From Gemmatimonadota bacterium (GTDB lineage Bacteria > JAAXHH01), in the NCBI GenBank assembly GCA_026705925.1, contig JAPOZT010000004.1:124001-188000 (forward strand): DNA of 64,000 bases. Direction: 5' to 3'. Made by a program: the position numbers and the translations under genes. How positions within the stretch are numbered: position 1 is the first letter of the stretch; each line of letters begins with the position of its first letter. This document shows, in pieces, positions 1-7,515 of the stretch. The notes below the pieces were generated by a model, which worked only from the letters and a program-made list of their open reading frames with translations, made no database searches and was not told where the DNA came from.

Positions 1-774
1 GCGAACCTCAACGCGGTGCTCGGCATCACCCGGCCCGGCGACATGGGCTTCGACGTCGTCCACTTCAACCTGCACAAGACCTTTTCCACGCCCCACGGGG
101 GCGGCGGTCCGGGCGCAGGACCCGTAGGCGTGCGGAGCGACCTGGTCCGGTTCCTGCCGACGCCCGTGCCGGTGAAGGACGGCGACGCGTACCGGTTCGA
201 CTACGACCGCCCGGATTCTATCGGCCGGGTCCGCGGCTTCGGCGGCAGCTTCGGCATGATGGTCCGGGCCTACGCCTATATCCGGGCCAACGGTCCCGAC
301 GGCCTGCGCCAGGTGAGCGAGAACGCCATCCTGAACGCCAACTACATCATGCGGCGCCTGGAAAAATGCTATCCCCGCACCGTCCTCGTCCACGGCACCC
401 AGAATGAGACGCCCATTCCCGCCGAAGTGCCCTGCCAGCACGAGTTCGTGGCCTCCGGTACCCGGTTCCGCGAGCACGGCGTCCGGATGCTGGACATCGC
501 CAAGCGCCTGCTCGACTACGGTTTCTACGCACCGACGATCTACTTCCCGCTCATCGTGCCCGAGGCGGCCATGGTCGAACCCACCGAGACCGAGAGCAAG
601 GAGTCCATCGACCGGTTCATCGACGCCATGACGGCCATCGCCGAAGAAGTGGAAAACGACCCGGATCTGGTCCGGAACGCCCCACACACCACGCCGGTCG
701 GCCGCCTCGACGAGGCGCGCGCCGCCCATCCGAAGACCCTGAACCTGCGATACCGGAAGTCGCTGGCGGAGTAG
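1..774 (+). CDS. gcvPB: glycine dehydrogenase (decarboxylating) subunit 2, 3' part
   Basis: This is the C-terminal part of the beta subunit of the glycine cleavage P-protein. The reading frame is open from base 1, so the true start lies outside the window; 257 codons remain. The PLP-binding region is visible as [18 protein letters not shown], in which the lysine would form the internal aldimine. The downstream text ([19 protein letters not shown], then [18 protein letters not shown]) matches the GcvPB family. The enzyme decarboxylates glycine and passes the aminomethyl group to the lipoylated H protein. It needs dihydrolipoyl dehydrogenase, and an lpdA gene lies about 30 kb downstream. A split P-protein (GcvPA plus GcvPB) is implied because the fragment ends at the usual GcvPB C-terminus. 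No terminator is obvious after the stop. Confidence 0.93.
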   Translation, partial: ANLNAVLGITRPGDMGFDVVHFNLHKTFSTPHGGGGPGAGPVGVRSDLVRFLPTPVPVKDGDAYRFDYDRPDSIGRVRGFGGSFGMMVRAYAYIRANGPDGLRQVSENAILNANYIMRRLEKCYPRTVLVHGTQNETPIPAEVPCQHEFVASGTRFREHGVRMLDIAKRLLDYGFYAPTIYFPLIVPEAAMVEPTETESKESIDRFIDAMTAIAEEVENDPDLVRNAPHTTPVGRLDEARAAHPKTLNLRYRKSLAE

Positions 775-884
775 GGCCGATCGGGTTCTCGTGGGATCCG
801 CGGACGGCCCTGCCGGCGAGCACGAATGGGGTGCGCCAACGCCGATCCCGTTCCCGGCGGAGAGCGCTAACGCCGGTCCCGGCC

Positions 885-1691
885 TCAGAGCGTCATCATC
901 CGGTCGTACGCCGCTTTCGCCGCGACGGAAATCTCCACCGGGTCCTTCTCCCAGTATTCCTCCCGAAAGATTTCGACGGACAAAGCACCCGCATAGCCTT
1001 TCTCCCGCAATACGCCCATCATGTCCTTCAAGGGAAGCACGCCTTCGCCCATGTAGACGCGATGCTGGTCGGTCAGGTCGGCCGGCGGCAGGTCCTCGCA
1101 GTCGTCGACGTGGACGATCAGCAGCCATTCGGTGGGGATCGCCCGAATGTCGTCGAGCGGGACGCCCGACTTGTAGTAGTGGAAGAAATCCACCATCAGT
1201 CCCAGGCTGCCGTGTCCGACCCGCTCGATCACCTCCAGGGCCTCGCGGGGTCCGGGGATGAAGGGATGTCGCCCAAGGGGCTCGATGGCGATCTTCACGC
1301 CTTGGTCGGCGGCCCGTTCGGCGTAGTCGCGGGCCGTGGCGGCCATGGTATCGTAGGCCTCATCCCGGTCCATGCCGTCGGGCGGCGCGTCGGCGCAGAC
1401 GAGAAGGACGGGGCAGTCGATGGCCGCGGCCACCTTCGCCGCATGTTCAACGGCCTGAAGCTGTTCCCTGTTGTCGGAGAACCCGACCAGCCCATAGGGA
1501 CAGAGCGAGGCCACTCGCAGCCCGTGCGCATCCAGGAGTGCCTTCAACTCGGCAGTATCGTGGGTTTCCAGGTACGCATCGAGTTTCCTGGACCAGATCT
1601 CCACGGCGTCGAACCCCGCCTTCGCCGCGGCTTCCAGGTCCTGCTCGAGGGTATAGGGCATAGTCGTCGCGCCGTTGATGCAGGAATACAT
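885..1691 (-). CDS. sugar phosphate isomerase/epimerase family TIM barrel
   Basis: This 268-aa protein has the pattern of the AP-endonuclease-2-like (xylose isomerase-like) TIM-barrel family. Likely metal ligands are seen in IAIEPLGRHPF (Glu), GLMVDFFHYY (Asp), LIVHVDD (His) and LSVEIFREEYW (Glu). The start chosen is MYSCINGATTMPY, because family members begin with a similar CINGATTMPY stretch. An upstream ATG at 1730 is also in frame but has no visible Shine-Dalgarno sequence. The substrate cannot be told from sequence; members act on ketoses, inosose or hydroxypyruvate. It stands alone on the minus strand between gcvPB and purA, with which it is divergent. Confidence 0.85.
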   Translation of the reverse strand: MYSCINGATTMPYTLEQDLEAAAKAGFDAVEIWSRKLDAYLETHDTAELKALLDAHGLRVASLCPYGLVGFSDNREQLQAVEHAAKVAAAIDCPVLLVCADAPPDGMDRDEAYDTMAATARDYAERAADQGVKIAIEPLGRHPFIPGPREALEVIERVGHGSLGLMVDFFHYYKSGVPLDDIRAIPTEWLLIVHVDDCEDLPPADLTDQHRVYMGEGVLPLKDMMGVLREKGYAGALSVEIFREEYWEKDPVEISVAAKAAYDRMMTL

Positions 1692-1990
1692 GGCAGTTCT
1701 CGCTTCCTCACCTCTTTCGAATTGGGACATGTGGGTCCGTAATCAGAGCTGCTTCTTGAACTGGATCTTTCGCGTCTTTCGTTCCTGCTCTGCGCGCGGT
1801 CCCGCTCGTAAACACTTGTTCTTGCATTAGTACCATGTACGTCTCGAATGTCAACCGATCTGTCGGCGCCGGGCTGGCGGCGCTCGGGTGAAGCGCTGGC
1901 GGCACGCTGGCGATGCGTCAGCTGTGTACGGACCACGTGCCAGCGGTGTCCCGGCGATGGACATTGTCTGGTTTTTTAAGCCGTTTTTTC

Positions 1991-2020
1991 TTGACCTTCC
2001 TCGTCTATACCACATAAAAT
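1991..2020 (+). promoter_or_regulatory. sigma70-like promoter for purA
   Basis: TTGACC at 1991-1996 and TAAAAT at 2015-2020 are separated by 18 bp, in an AT-rich patch of an otherwise GC-rich spacer. Transcription would start near 2027 and give a leader of about 127 nt before the purA start. The rest of the spacer 1692-1990 shows no gene. Confidence 0.6.
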
Positions 2021-2045
2021 GAACTGTAAGATCTAACGGTCTCGA

Positions 2046-2071
2046 GGGCGGGTCTTATGACTCGCCCTTTT
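2046..2071 (+). terminator. intrinsic terminator-like hairpin in the purA leader
   Basis: A 9-bp stem (GGGCGGGTC pairing with GACTCGCCC, one G-U pair) closes a TTAT loop and is followed by TTTTGTTGTTTGT. It lies about 20 nt after the predicted purA transcription start and before the purA start codon. The only upstream gene is on the other strand, so this is not the terminator of a preceding gene. It may act as an attenuator. Confidence 0.55.
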
Positions 2072-2153
2072 GTTGTTTGTGGACCTGGGACCTGGCCCCG
2101 ATTTCAAAGCAGGACCGGCCATCCGGGTATATACGAGGGAGATGGAAGCAAAG

Positions 2154-3431
2154 ATGGCCGTTCGCATTCTCGTAGGCGCAGCCTGGGGCGACGAAGGCAA
2201 GGGCAAGATCGTCGATTTTCTGAGTGAGCAGGCCGATATCGTCGTGCGGTTCCAGGGCGGGGCCAACGCCGGGCACACCGTCCAGATCGAAGACCAGGAG
2301 TACATCCTCCACCTGATTCCCGTGGGCATTCTGCGGCCGGAGAAGGCCTGCGTCATCGGCAACGGCACCGTGATCGATCCCGAAGCGCTGATGGAAGAGA
2401 TCGAGATGCTCGGATCGCACGGAATCGACGTGGGGGGACGCCTGTTCATCAGCCATAACGCCCATCTCATCATGCCGTATCACAAGCTGATCGACCGGGT
2501 CGGCGAGGAGCAGAGGCAGGAAGAAGAGCGCATCGGCACCACGGGCCGGGGCATCGGGCCGGCCTACGCGGACAAAGCCGCCCGCAAGGGCATACGCATC
2601 GTCGACCTGCACGACCACGGCGTGCTGAAGGAGAAGCTGCAGCGGAACATCGAGGAGGTGAACAGGATCCTCGACGTCATCTACCAGGCCGAAGCGCTCG
2701 ACGCAGACCGGATCATCGAGGAATACCTGGCTTTCGCCCGGCAGATCGGTCCATACGTGATCAACACCTCGGAATACCTGAACGACGCCATTGATGCCGG
2801 CAAGGAGATCCTCTTCGAGGGCAGCCAGGGCACGCTGCTGGACGTGGACCACGGGACCTACCCCTACGTCACGTCCTCCAACACGACCACGGGCGCCGCA
2901 TGCATGGGCGCCGGCGTCGGCCCTACGCGCATCGACGAGGTCATCGGCGTGGCCAAGGCCTACACCACCCGGGTGGGCAACGGGCCCTTCCCCACGGAGT
3001 TTCCTTCCCGTTGGGGCGACGAGTTCCGGCGCATGGCGGGCGAGTTCGGCGCCACGACAGGCCGCCCTCGGCGCTGCGGTTGGTTCGACGCCATGGTCGT
3101 TCGCTACGCCGTCATGGTGAACGGCATCGACAGCCTGGCGCTCGCCCGGCTCGACACGCTGGACAGTCTCCAGACGCTGCGGCTGTGCGTGGGCTACCGG
3201 CTGAACGGCGACGTAATCCCCCACCTGCCCAGCGACGCGAACGTCCTCGCCCGGTGCGAACCGGTCTACGAGGAGATGGAGGGCTGGGACCAGCCCACCG
3301 GGCACATCCGGACCTGGAGCGATCTTCCCGATAAAGCCCGCGCCTATATCGAACGGGTTTCGGAACTGGTGAAGACCGACGTCAAAATCGTCTCCGTCGG
3401 ATCGCACCGGGACGCTACCATATTCCTGTAG
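2154..3431 (+). CDS. purA: adenylosuccinate synthetase
   Basis: PurA joins IMP and aspartate using GTP to make adenylosuccinate, the first committed step to AMP. The N-terminal GTP-binding loop GAAWGDEGKGKIVDF is at residues 8-22 and is followed by FQGGANAGHTV. Further family signatures are TTGRGIGPAYADK, FEGSQGTLLDVDHGTYPYVTSSN and ARLDTLD. The length of 425 aa is typical. The start is placed at the ATG before AVRILVGAAW: the frame runs open upstream to a TTG at 2070, but that would begin inside the leader hairpin tail. GGAAG precedes the chosen ATG by five bases. The gene is monocistronic, with tRNA genes downstream. Confidence 0.97.
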   Translation: MAVRILVGAAWGDEGKGKIVDFLSEQADIVVRFQGGANAGHTVQIEDQEYILHLIPVGILRPEKACVIGNGTVIDPEALMEEIEMLGSHGIDVGGRLFISHNAHLIMPYHKLIDRVGEEQRQEEERIGTTGRGIGPAYADKAARKGIRIVDLHDHGVLKEKLQRNIEEVNRILDVIYQAEALDADRIIEEYLAFARQIGPYVINTSEYLNDAIDAGKEILFEGSQGTLLDVDHGTYPYVTSSNTTTGAACMGAGVGPTRIDEVIGVAKAYTTRVGNGPFPTEFPSRWGDEFRRMAGEFGATTGRPRRCGWFDAMVVRYAVMVNGIDSLALARLDTLDSLQTLRLCVGYRLNGDVIPHLPSDANVLARCEPVYEEMEGWDQPTGHIRTWSDLPDKARAYIERVSELVKTDVKIVSVGSHRDATIFL

Positions 3432-3470
3432 GGATTCACGGGTTCTGTAGGAAACTCGCGGGTTCTGTAG
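3423..3470 (+). repeat. short repeats copying the purA stop-codon region
   Basis: Just after purA the sequence CGGGTTCTGTAG occurs at 3439-3450 and again at 3459-3470, 20 bp apart. Both resemble the purA 3' end (TTCCTGTAG, ending at 3431). It looks like a small tandem duplication seeded at the stop codon. Confidence 0.45.
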
Positions 3471-3497
3471 TGCACGCACAGGTTTGCCGCAATTTGG

Positions 3498-3526
3498 TTG
3501 ACCTTCGGGGCGAAACCGCTTATCTT
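3498..3526 (+). promoter_or_regulatory. promoter for the tRNA-Lys pair
   Basis: TTGACC at 3498-3503 and TATCTT at 3521-3526 are spaced by 17 bp. The first tRNA base is at 3540, about 14 bases after the -10 box, which suits a stable-RNA promoter with a very short leader. Confidence 0.65.
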
Positions 3527-3539
3527 GCTTCGCCTGCGA

Positions 3540-3612
3540 GGGCGCGTAGCTCAGTTGGCAGAGCAACAGACTTTTAATCTGTGGGTCGAAGGTTCGATTC
3601 CTTCCGCGCTCA
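3540..3612 (+). tRNA. tRNA-Lys (anticodon TTT)
   Basis: The acceptor stem GGGCGCG pairs with CGCGCTC (one G-U), the D arm starts TAGCTCAGTTGGCAGAGCA, and the anticodon arm is ACAGA-CTTTTAA-TCTGT with TTT at the anticodon. The T arm is GAAGG-TTCGATT-CCTTC and the discriminator base is A. The CCA end is not encoded. Confidence 0.97.
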
Positions 3613-3617
3613 TGGAT

Positions 3618-3690
<73 letters not shown>

Positions 3691-3734
3691 CTGCTCTCTC
3701 CCGGTCGCACCCGCGTCTTCAAACACGGGTGGAT

Positions 3735-3763
3735 TTGACAGGAAAGGGCAAATGTCCTACCTT
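3735..3763 (+). promoter_or_regulatory. promoter for ssrA
   Basis: A consensus TTGACA at 3735-3740 and TACCTT at 3758-3763 are 17 bp apart, ten bases before the first base of the tmRNA. Confidence 0.7.
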
Positions 3764-3772
3764 CTTTGACAT

Positions 3773-4134
3773 GGGGGTGAAAGGATTCGACGGGAGTGGA
3801 TGCGGTGGGAATCGCGTGCCGAGGTCCCCGATAACCTCGTTAAACCATTGGGAACAAAATTAACTGCAGACGAACCTTCGTATGCAATGGCTGCCTAAGG
3901 TAACTTAGCGCAACCCGTTTTTAATCAGCCCCGCCTGCGGGATGGTTAAAAGCGACGATAAAGCAGGCTGGCCGGGCGTCGCGCCTCAGGGCGCCAGGCG
4001 AGACTTCACTGAGGCTGGTTCCGGTTAAATCCTGCCTGCTGGAGTTCTCCGGAACGAGACCAAAAAACAGGCTACGCATGTAGACGTTCCCGCTTAGGCA
4101 CTTCCGGACGGGGGTTCGATTCCCCCCACCTCCA
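3773..4134 (+). ncRNA. ssrA: transfer-messenger RNA (tmRNA)
   Basis: The tRNA-like ends are clear: 5' GGGGGUG pairs with 3' CACCUCC (one G-U), and a T arm GGGGG-TTCGATT-CCCCC ends at 4126. The 5' consensus GTGAAAGGATTCGACGG is present. The tag reading frame begins with GCA at 3866 and reads ADEPSYAMAA, then TAA at 3896-3898. The final AMAA is the expected protease-targeting tail. The RNA is about 362 nt, a normal length. It rescues stalled ribosomes together with SmpB, which is not in this window. CCA is not encoded after the discriminator A. tmRNA 3' ends are common integration sites, which matters for the scar region that follows. Confidence 0.96.
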
Positions 4135-4144
4135 TCACTCCATT

Positions 4145-4363
4145 CTACTCAGTATCCGACACACGTAGATAACCCTCAACACGTGCGAGCCGGGTGTTTA
4201 TATCCCGGACCTCAGACCGTATAGCGGCTAACTCGGTCCTGATCTCGTTTCGAAACTCACTGTTGGCCTGATTGACGAAACTCAGGATGGCAATTACGAG
4301 TATGCCGACGGCGGTTATGACCTGTGCGCCGAATGCCCAGTTGTCGCGGGACATCACGGTCAT
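4145..4363 (-). CDS. small membrane/coiled-coil protein
   Basis: The 72-aa product has one membrane segment (about residues 13-33, AQVITAVGILVIAILSFV) followed by a charged helix ending RSEVRDINTRLARVEGYLR, which looks like a short coiled coil. The start is the ATG before TVMSRDNW, because AGGAG lies seven bases upstream; a TTG seven codons earlier is less likely. It sits after its neighbour at 4409-4687, which has the same building blocks in reverse order, and they probably form one transcript. The architecture recalls small phage or toxin-antitoxin-associated membrane proteins, but no family is recognised. Its stop lies ten bases past the ssrA 3' end on the opposite strand. Confidence 0.65.
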   Translation of the reverse strand: MTVMSRDNWAFGAQVITAVGILVIAILSFVNQANSEFRNEIRTELAAIRSEVRDINTRLARVEGYLRVSDTE

Positions 4364-4408
4364 CGTTTGACTCCTGGGTTTCAAACCACATACGAAAACA
4401 GGGCAACT

Positions 4409-4687
4409 TCACCTGAAGTAGTTCATCAGGCCAACCACGACCGCTCCTGCTGCCCCAAGCAACGAAAGCCCGGCGGTGCCGGCACCGACCAATACCCATG
4501 TTTTCATATTGGCGATATCTTCTTTTGTTGCGGTGTTTTTTAGTTTCTCTTCTATTCGGCCTAGTCTTACCCGAATGTTATCTACACCGAAATAGAGATC
4601 GTCTCCAACCTGTCTGATGAAATGCTGGATTTCAACCTGGGATACATCGGGTTCTTCAGGTGCTCTTTTCGATCCTGGATTGTTCAT
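4409..4687 (-). CDS. small coiled-coil/membrane protein
   Basis: The 92-aa product has a charged N-terminal helix (residues 15-60, including GRIEEKLKNTATKEDIANMK) and a C-terminal membrane segment rich in Gly and Ala (about residues 67-90). This is the layout of small phage-type XhlA-like proteins, but no confident family match can be made. Its ATG overlaps the stop of the broken HTH gene upstream in a TAATG arrangement, so translation may be coupled. The spacing to 4145-4363 is 45 bp, so the two are probably co-transcribed. Confidence 0.65.
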   Translation of the reverse strand: MNNPGSKRAPEEPDVSQVEIQHFIRQVGDDLYFGVDNIRVRLGRIEEKLKNTATKEDIANMKTWVLVGAGTAGLSLLGAAGAVVVGLMNYFR

Positions 4688-4866
4688 TATCCATCCTGTC
4701 CTTTAGTTCTACAGGCAGAATCCACAGATCCGGTTTGTGTTAGCCTTCGTGCCTTTCGCAGGTCCCGCAGCGACATCTCTTCGGCGATCAGTTACTCGGA
4801 CCTTTCTTCGACTTTCTTCCGTCGGGCCGGGGGCAACTCATCCATTCTGTCCTTCAGCGTACTCAT
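4687..4866 (-). pseudogene. remnant of an XRE/HigA-type HTH antitoxin gene
   Basis: A strong Shine-Dalgarno (GGAGGAG, six bases spacing) precedes an ATG at 4866. The frame reads MSTLKDRMDELPPARRKKVE, then ERSE, then an in-frame TAA. It resumes in the same frame as LIAEEMSLRDLRKARRLTQ. This is the characteristic N-terminus of a widespread XRE-family antitoxin, in which LIAEEM follows directly after the RRKKVE(E)R helix. After LTQ the helix-turn-helix core is missing and is replaced by unrelated sequence ending at 4687. So the gene carries both a nonsense codon and a truncated DNA-binding domain. No toxin gene is seen upstream. Confidence 0.75.
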
Positions 4867-5263
4867 CTTGCTCTCCTCCTCTCAACCTTCAATCGATTAG
4901 GTTATAGATCGAAACGGTGACCCTTCTATTTGCTATAGTCAGCGCTACGTTCAGCGATCTCGTGATTTCTTTTTACCTGACAGCATGGATCACCGAATGT
5001 TCTGCCTGTTCCTGGATCATACCTGGACTTTGGATTGACGCCAGGATACTTTCACCCCTAACTTATACCTGCTAATCCGTACACATGACGGTCAAACATT
5101 CAGTTGAGCTAGATGTCATAGACACCTGCCGGAGCTACCCGGCTGCATGCAAGCGAGCGTGCTCTGATATAGACCAACGTCCAGCGCAAGCGATCACGAC
5201 CACTGAAATCAACCTCGGCTACACAATCAAATCAGCACCCACCACCCTAAGGAGCGACATCCC
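4867..5263. other. gene-free spacer upstream of the dienelactone hydrolase
   Basis: This 397-bp stretch is less GC-rich than its surroundings. On the minus strand, where a toxin partner of the HTH remnant would be expected, only open frames shorter than about 20 codons are seen. It separates the ssrA-linked scar from the next gene. The last bases carry the AAGGAG ribosome binding site of the gene at 5264. Confidence 0.5.
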
Positions 5264-6181
5264 ATGCCACCCGAAGCAAAGTCACCAGAATCAAAGCCAT
5301 CCGAAGAAAAGATCGACTCGCGCGTCTTCGAACTGTATGACGAATACTGTCACGGCTATATCGACCGGCGCACGTTCCTCAGCCGCGCCGCGGCGATCAC
5401 GATCGGCGGCGTCTCCGCACTCTCGATGGCGCAGGCCCTCCTGCCGCGCTATGCCGAGGCCCAGACGATCTCCTTCACCGACCGGCGGATCAAGGGGACA
5501 TACGTCGAGTACCCGTCGCCAGGCGGAAACTCCGGGACCATGCGGGGATACCTTGTGCAACCCACCGGCAACGGGCCCTTTCCCGCCGTGATTATCTTTC
5601 ACGAAAACCGGGGGCTGAACCCCTACATCGAGGACGTAGCGCGGCGGGCGGCCGTGGCCGGGTTCCTCGCGCTGGCCCCCGATGGCCTGGCTCCGATCGG
5701 CGGCTACCCCGGAAACGATGACGACGGCCGTACCATGCAGCGGAGCCTCGATCGGGATAAGCTGGACCAGGACATGATCAACAGCGCGCGGTTTCTAAAA
5801 GGCCATGCCCTTTCGAACGGACGTCTCGGCGCCACGGGTTTCTGCTGGGGTGGCGGGATGACCAATCGCCTCGCGGTGGCCCTCGGCAGCGACCTGGACG
5901 CAGGCGTGCCGTACTACGGCGCCACGGCCGCGAGCGAGGACGTGCCGAAGATCGAGGCGGCCCTCATGATCGTCTACGCGGGGACCGACCGGCGCATCAA
6001 CGCCATGTGGCCGGAGTACGAGGAAGCGCTCAAAGCGAACGATGTAACGTACGAGATGCACATGTTCGAGGGGACGCTCCACGGTTTCCACAACAACTCT
6101 ACGCCCCGATACAACGAGACGGCGGCGGCGCAGGCGTGGAACCTTACCGTGGGCTTCTTCCGTAGACACCTTGCGGAATGA
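5264..6181 (+). CDS. exported dienelactone hydrolase family protein
   Basis: The 305-aa protein is an alpha/beta hydrolase of the dienelactone hydrolase family. A twin-arginine-type signal is seen near residues 37-66: DRRTFLSRAAAITIGG, a hydrophobic stretch, then a cleavage-like AEA, which suggests export. The nucleophile is the cysteine in GATGFCWGGGM, as in classical DLH rather than serine esterases, and the late histidine is in EGTLHGFHNN. HENRGLNPYIEDVARR is the usual DLH text around the oxyanion region. The start is fixed by AAGGAG eight bases upstream. The substrate is unknown; DLH-like enzymes act on lactones and esters. An aminotransferase gene follows 78 bp later. Confidence 0.9.
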   Translation: MPPEAKSPESKPSEEKIDSRVFELYDEYCHGYIDRRTFLSRAAAITIGGVSALSMAQALLPRYAEAQTISFTDRRIKGTYVEYPSPGGNSGTMRGYLVQPTGNGPFPAVIIFHENRGLNPYIEDVARRAAVAGFLALAPDGLAPIGGYPGNDDDGRTMQRSLDRDKLDQDMINSARFLKGHALSNGRLGATGFCWGGGMTNRLAVALGSDLDAGVPYYGATAASEDVPKIEAALMIVYAGTDRRINAMWPEYEEALKANDVTYEMHMFEGTLHGFHNNSTPRYNETAAAQAWNLTVGFFRRHLAE

Positions 6182-6259
6182 GTGCGATTTACGTCGCGCC
6201 GCTCAACGCCCGTGCCCGTCACGGAATGTAAACCCGATTGATTGGAAGAAAGGCGCCCC

Positions 6260-7402
6260 ATGGACATTGCAAAGATCCGAGACCAGATGCCGGGGCTGCA
6301 GTTCGGCGTCTACCTGAACACCGGAGGAATCGGCCAGTCGCCGGTCTGTGTGAATCAGGCGATAGCCGAGGGCTATCAGGAGATGCTCAGCGGCAGTGTG
6401 AGCCCGGCCGACCAGTACACCGCGATGGAGCAGGCGGCATCGAAAATGCCGGCCAGGATCGCCGACTTTTTCGGCGCCGATGCCGGGGAAATCGCGTTGA
6501 CGATGAGCACCGGCGAAGGGTACGGCATGGTGCTCGGTGGGTTAAGCTGGAAGCCGGGCGACGAGGTAATCATCACCAATGAGGAACACCCGGTACCCCT
6601 GCAGGCCGCCGAGGGCCTGGCGGACCGGGTAGGGGCCGTCGTCAAGGTGGTCGAGATCGACCAGGATAAGGACGTTTTCCTGAATCGGCTGGAAGATACC
6701 ATCTCCTCGCGGACCCGGCTGTTCTGCTTTAGCCATGTCACGACGGATACCGGGAACCGGTTACCCGCCCGGGAGGTTTGCGCGCTTGCGCGGTCGCGCG
6801 ATATCCTCACGCTATGGGATGGCTGCCAGGCCGTCGGACAGTTCCCGTTGGACCTGCATGACATGGGCTGCGATTTCTACGCCACCAACTGCTACAAGTG
6901 GATGCTCGCGCCGATGGGTACCGGGTTTCTCTATGTACGGAAAGACGCGCAGCGGATACTGAAGCCCCTTCGGCGGCCGCACGCGCCCGATGGCACGGCC
7001 CGCCAGTACGAGACCGGGACGCCGTCGAGCCTGCTCTACCAGGGTCTCCGCGCCAGTCTCGATTTCATGGACGGCATCGGGGGGCCCCAGGCCATCGCGG
7101 AGGAGGCAGGCCGCAAAGCGGAATCGCTGCGCACGCGCTTCGACGCCGTACCCGGCGTGCGGGTCATCAGCTCGCGCCGCGCCGATACCCAGTCCGGCAT
7201 CGTCGCTTTCGCCATCGAGGGCATGGCGGGTAACGATGTGTCCGAGGCACTCCGGAACCGCTGGCAAATCACCCAGCGGGGCACCTACATCAACGAACCG
7301 ACCGGCGTGCGGATTTCGGTGGCGTTCTACACCAGCGATGCCGAGCTGGACACGCTGGTCGAAGCGGTGACGGTACTGGCGAGTGAGGTGGTCCGTCGGT
7401 GA
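6260..7402 (+). CDS. aminotransferase class V family protein
   Basis: This 380-aa PLP enzyme is of the class V (NifS/IscS/isopenicillin epimerase-like) fold. The PLP lysine is in NCYKWMLAPMGTGFLYV. An Asp-Gly-Cys-Gln segment (LWDGCQAVGQ) and HVTTDTGNRLP supply other cofactor contacts. The start is the ATG before DIAKIRDQMPG with GAAAGG about six bases upstream; an in-frame ATG six codons earlier is less likely. The substrate cannot be predicted. No Fe-S partner genes lie nearby, so a role as cysteine desulfurase is not supported. Confidence 0.88.
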   Translation: MDIAKIRDQMPGLQFGVYLNTGGIGQSPVCVNQAIAEGYQEMLSGSVSPADQYTAMEQAASKMPARIADFFGADAGEIALTMSTGEGYGMVLGGLSWKPGDEVIITNEEHPVPLQAAEGLADRVGAVVKVVEIDQDKDVFLNRLEDTISSRTRLFCFSHVTTDTGNRLPAREVCALARSRDILTLWDGCQAVGQFPLDLHDMGCDFYATNCYKWMLAPMGTGFLYVRKDAQRILKPLRRPHAPDGTARQYETGTPSSLLYQGLRASLDFMDGIGGPQAIAEEAGRKAESLRTRFDAVPGVRVISSRRADTQSGIVAFAIEGMAGNDVSEALRNRWQITQRGTYINEPTGVRISVAFYTSDAELDTLVEAVTVLASEVVRR

Positions 7403-7437
7403 TCTGAGAGAACAACATATCCTTTGTTTAAAGCGCA

Positions 7438-7473
7438 ATGGCCGCTTACGTTCTGAAAAAACGAAACGGCCAT
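7438..7473. terminator. inverted repeat between convergent genes
   Basis: ATGGCCG at 7438-7444 and CGGCCAT at 7467-7473 form a stem with a 22-nt loop, between the convergent aminotransferase and giant adhesin genes. No clean U-run follows, so a terminator role is only likely by position. Confidence 0.35.
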
Positions 7474-7515
7474 CGCTCTCTTTAACACTTCTTGTCGTCC
7501 TCTTGTCGTCCCGAT

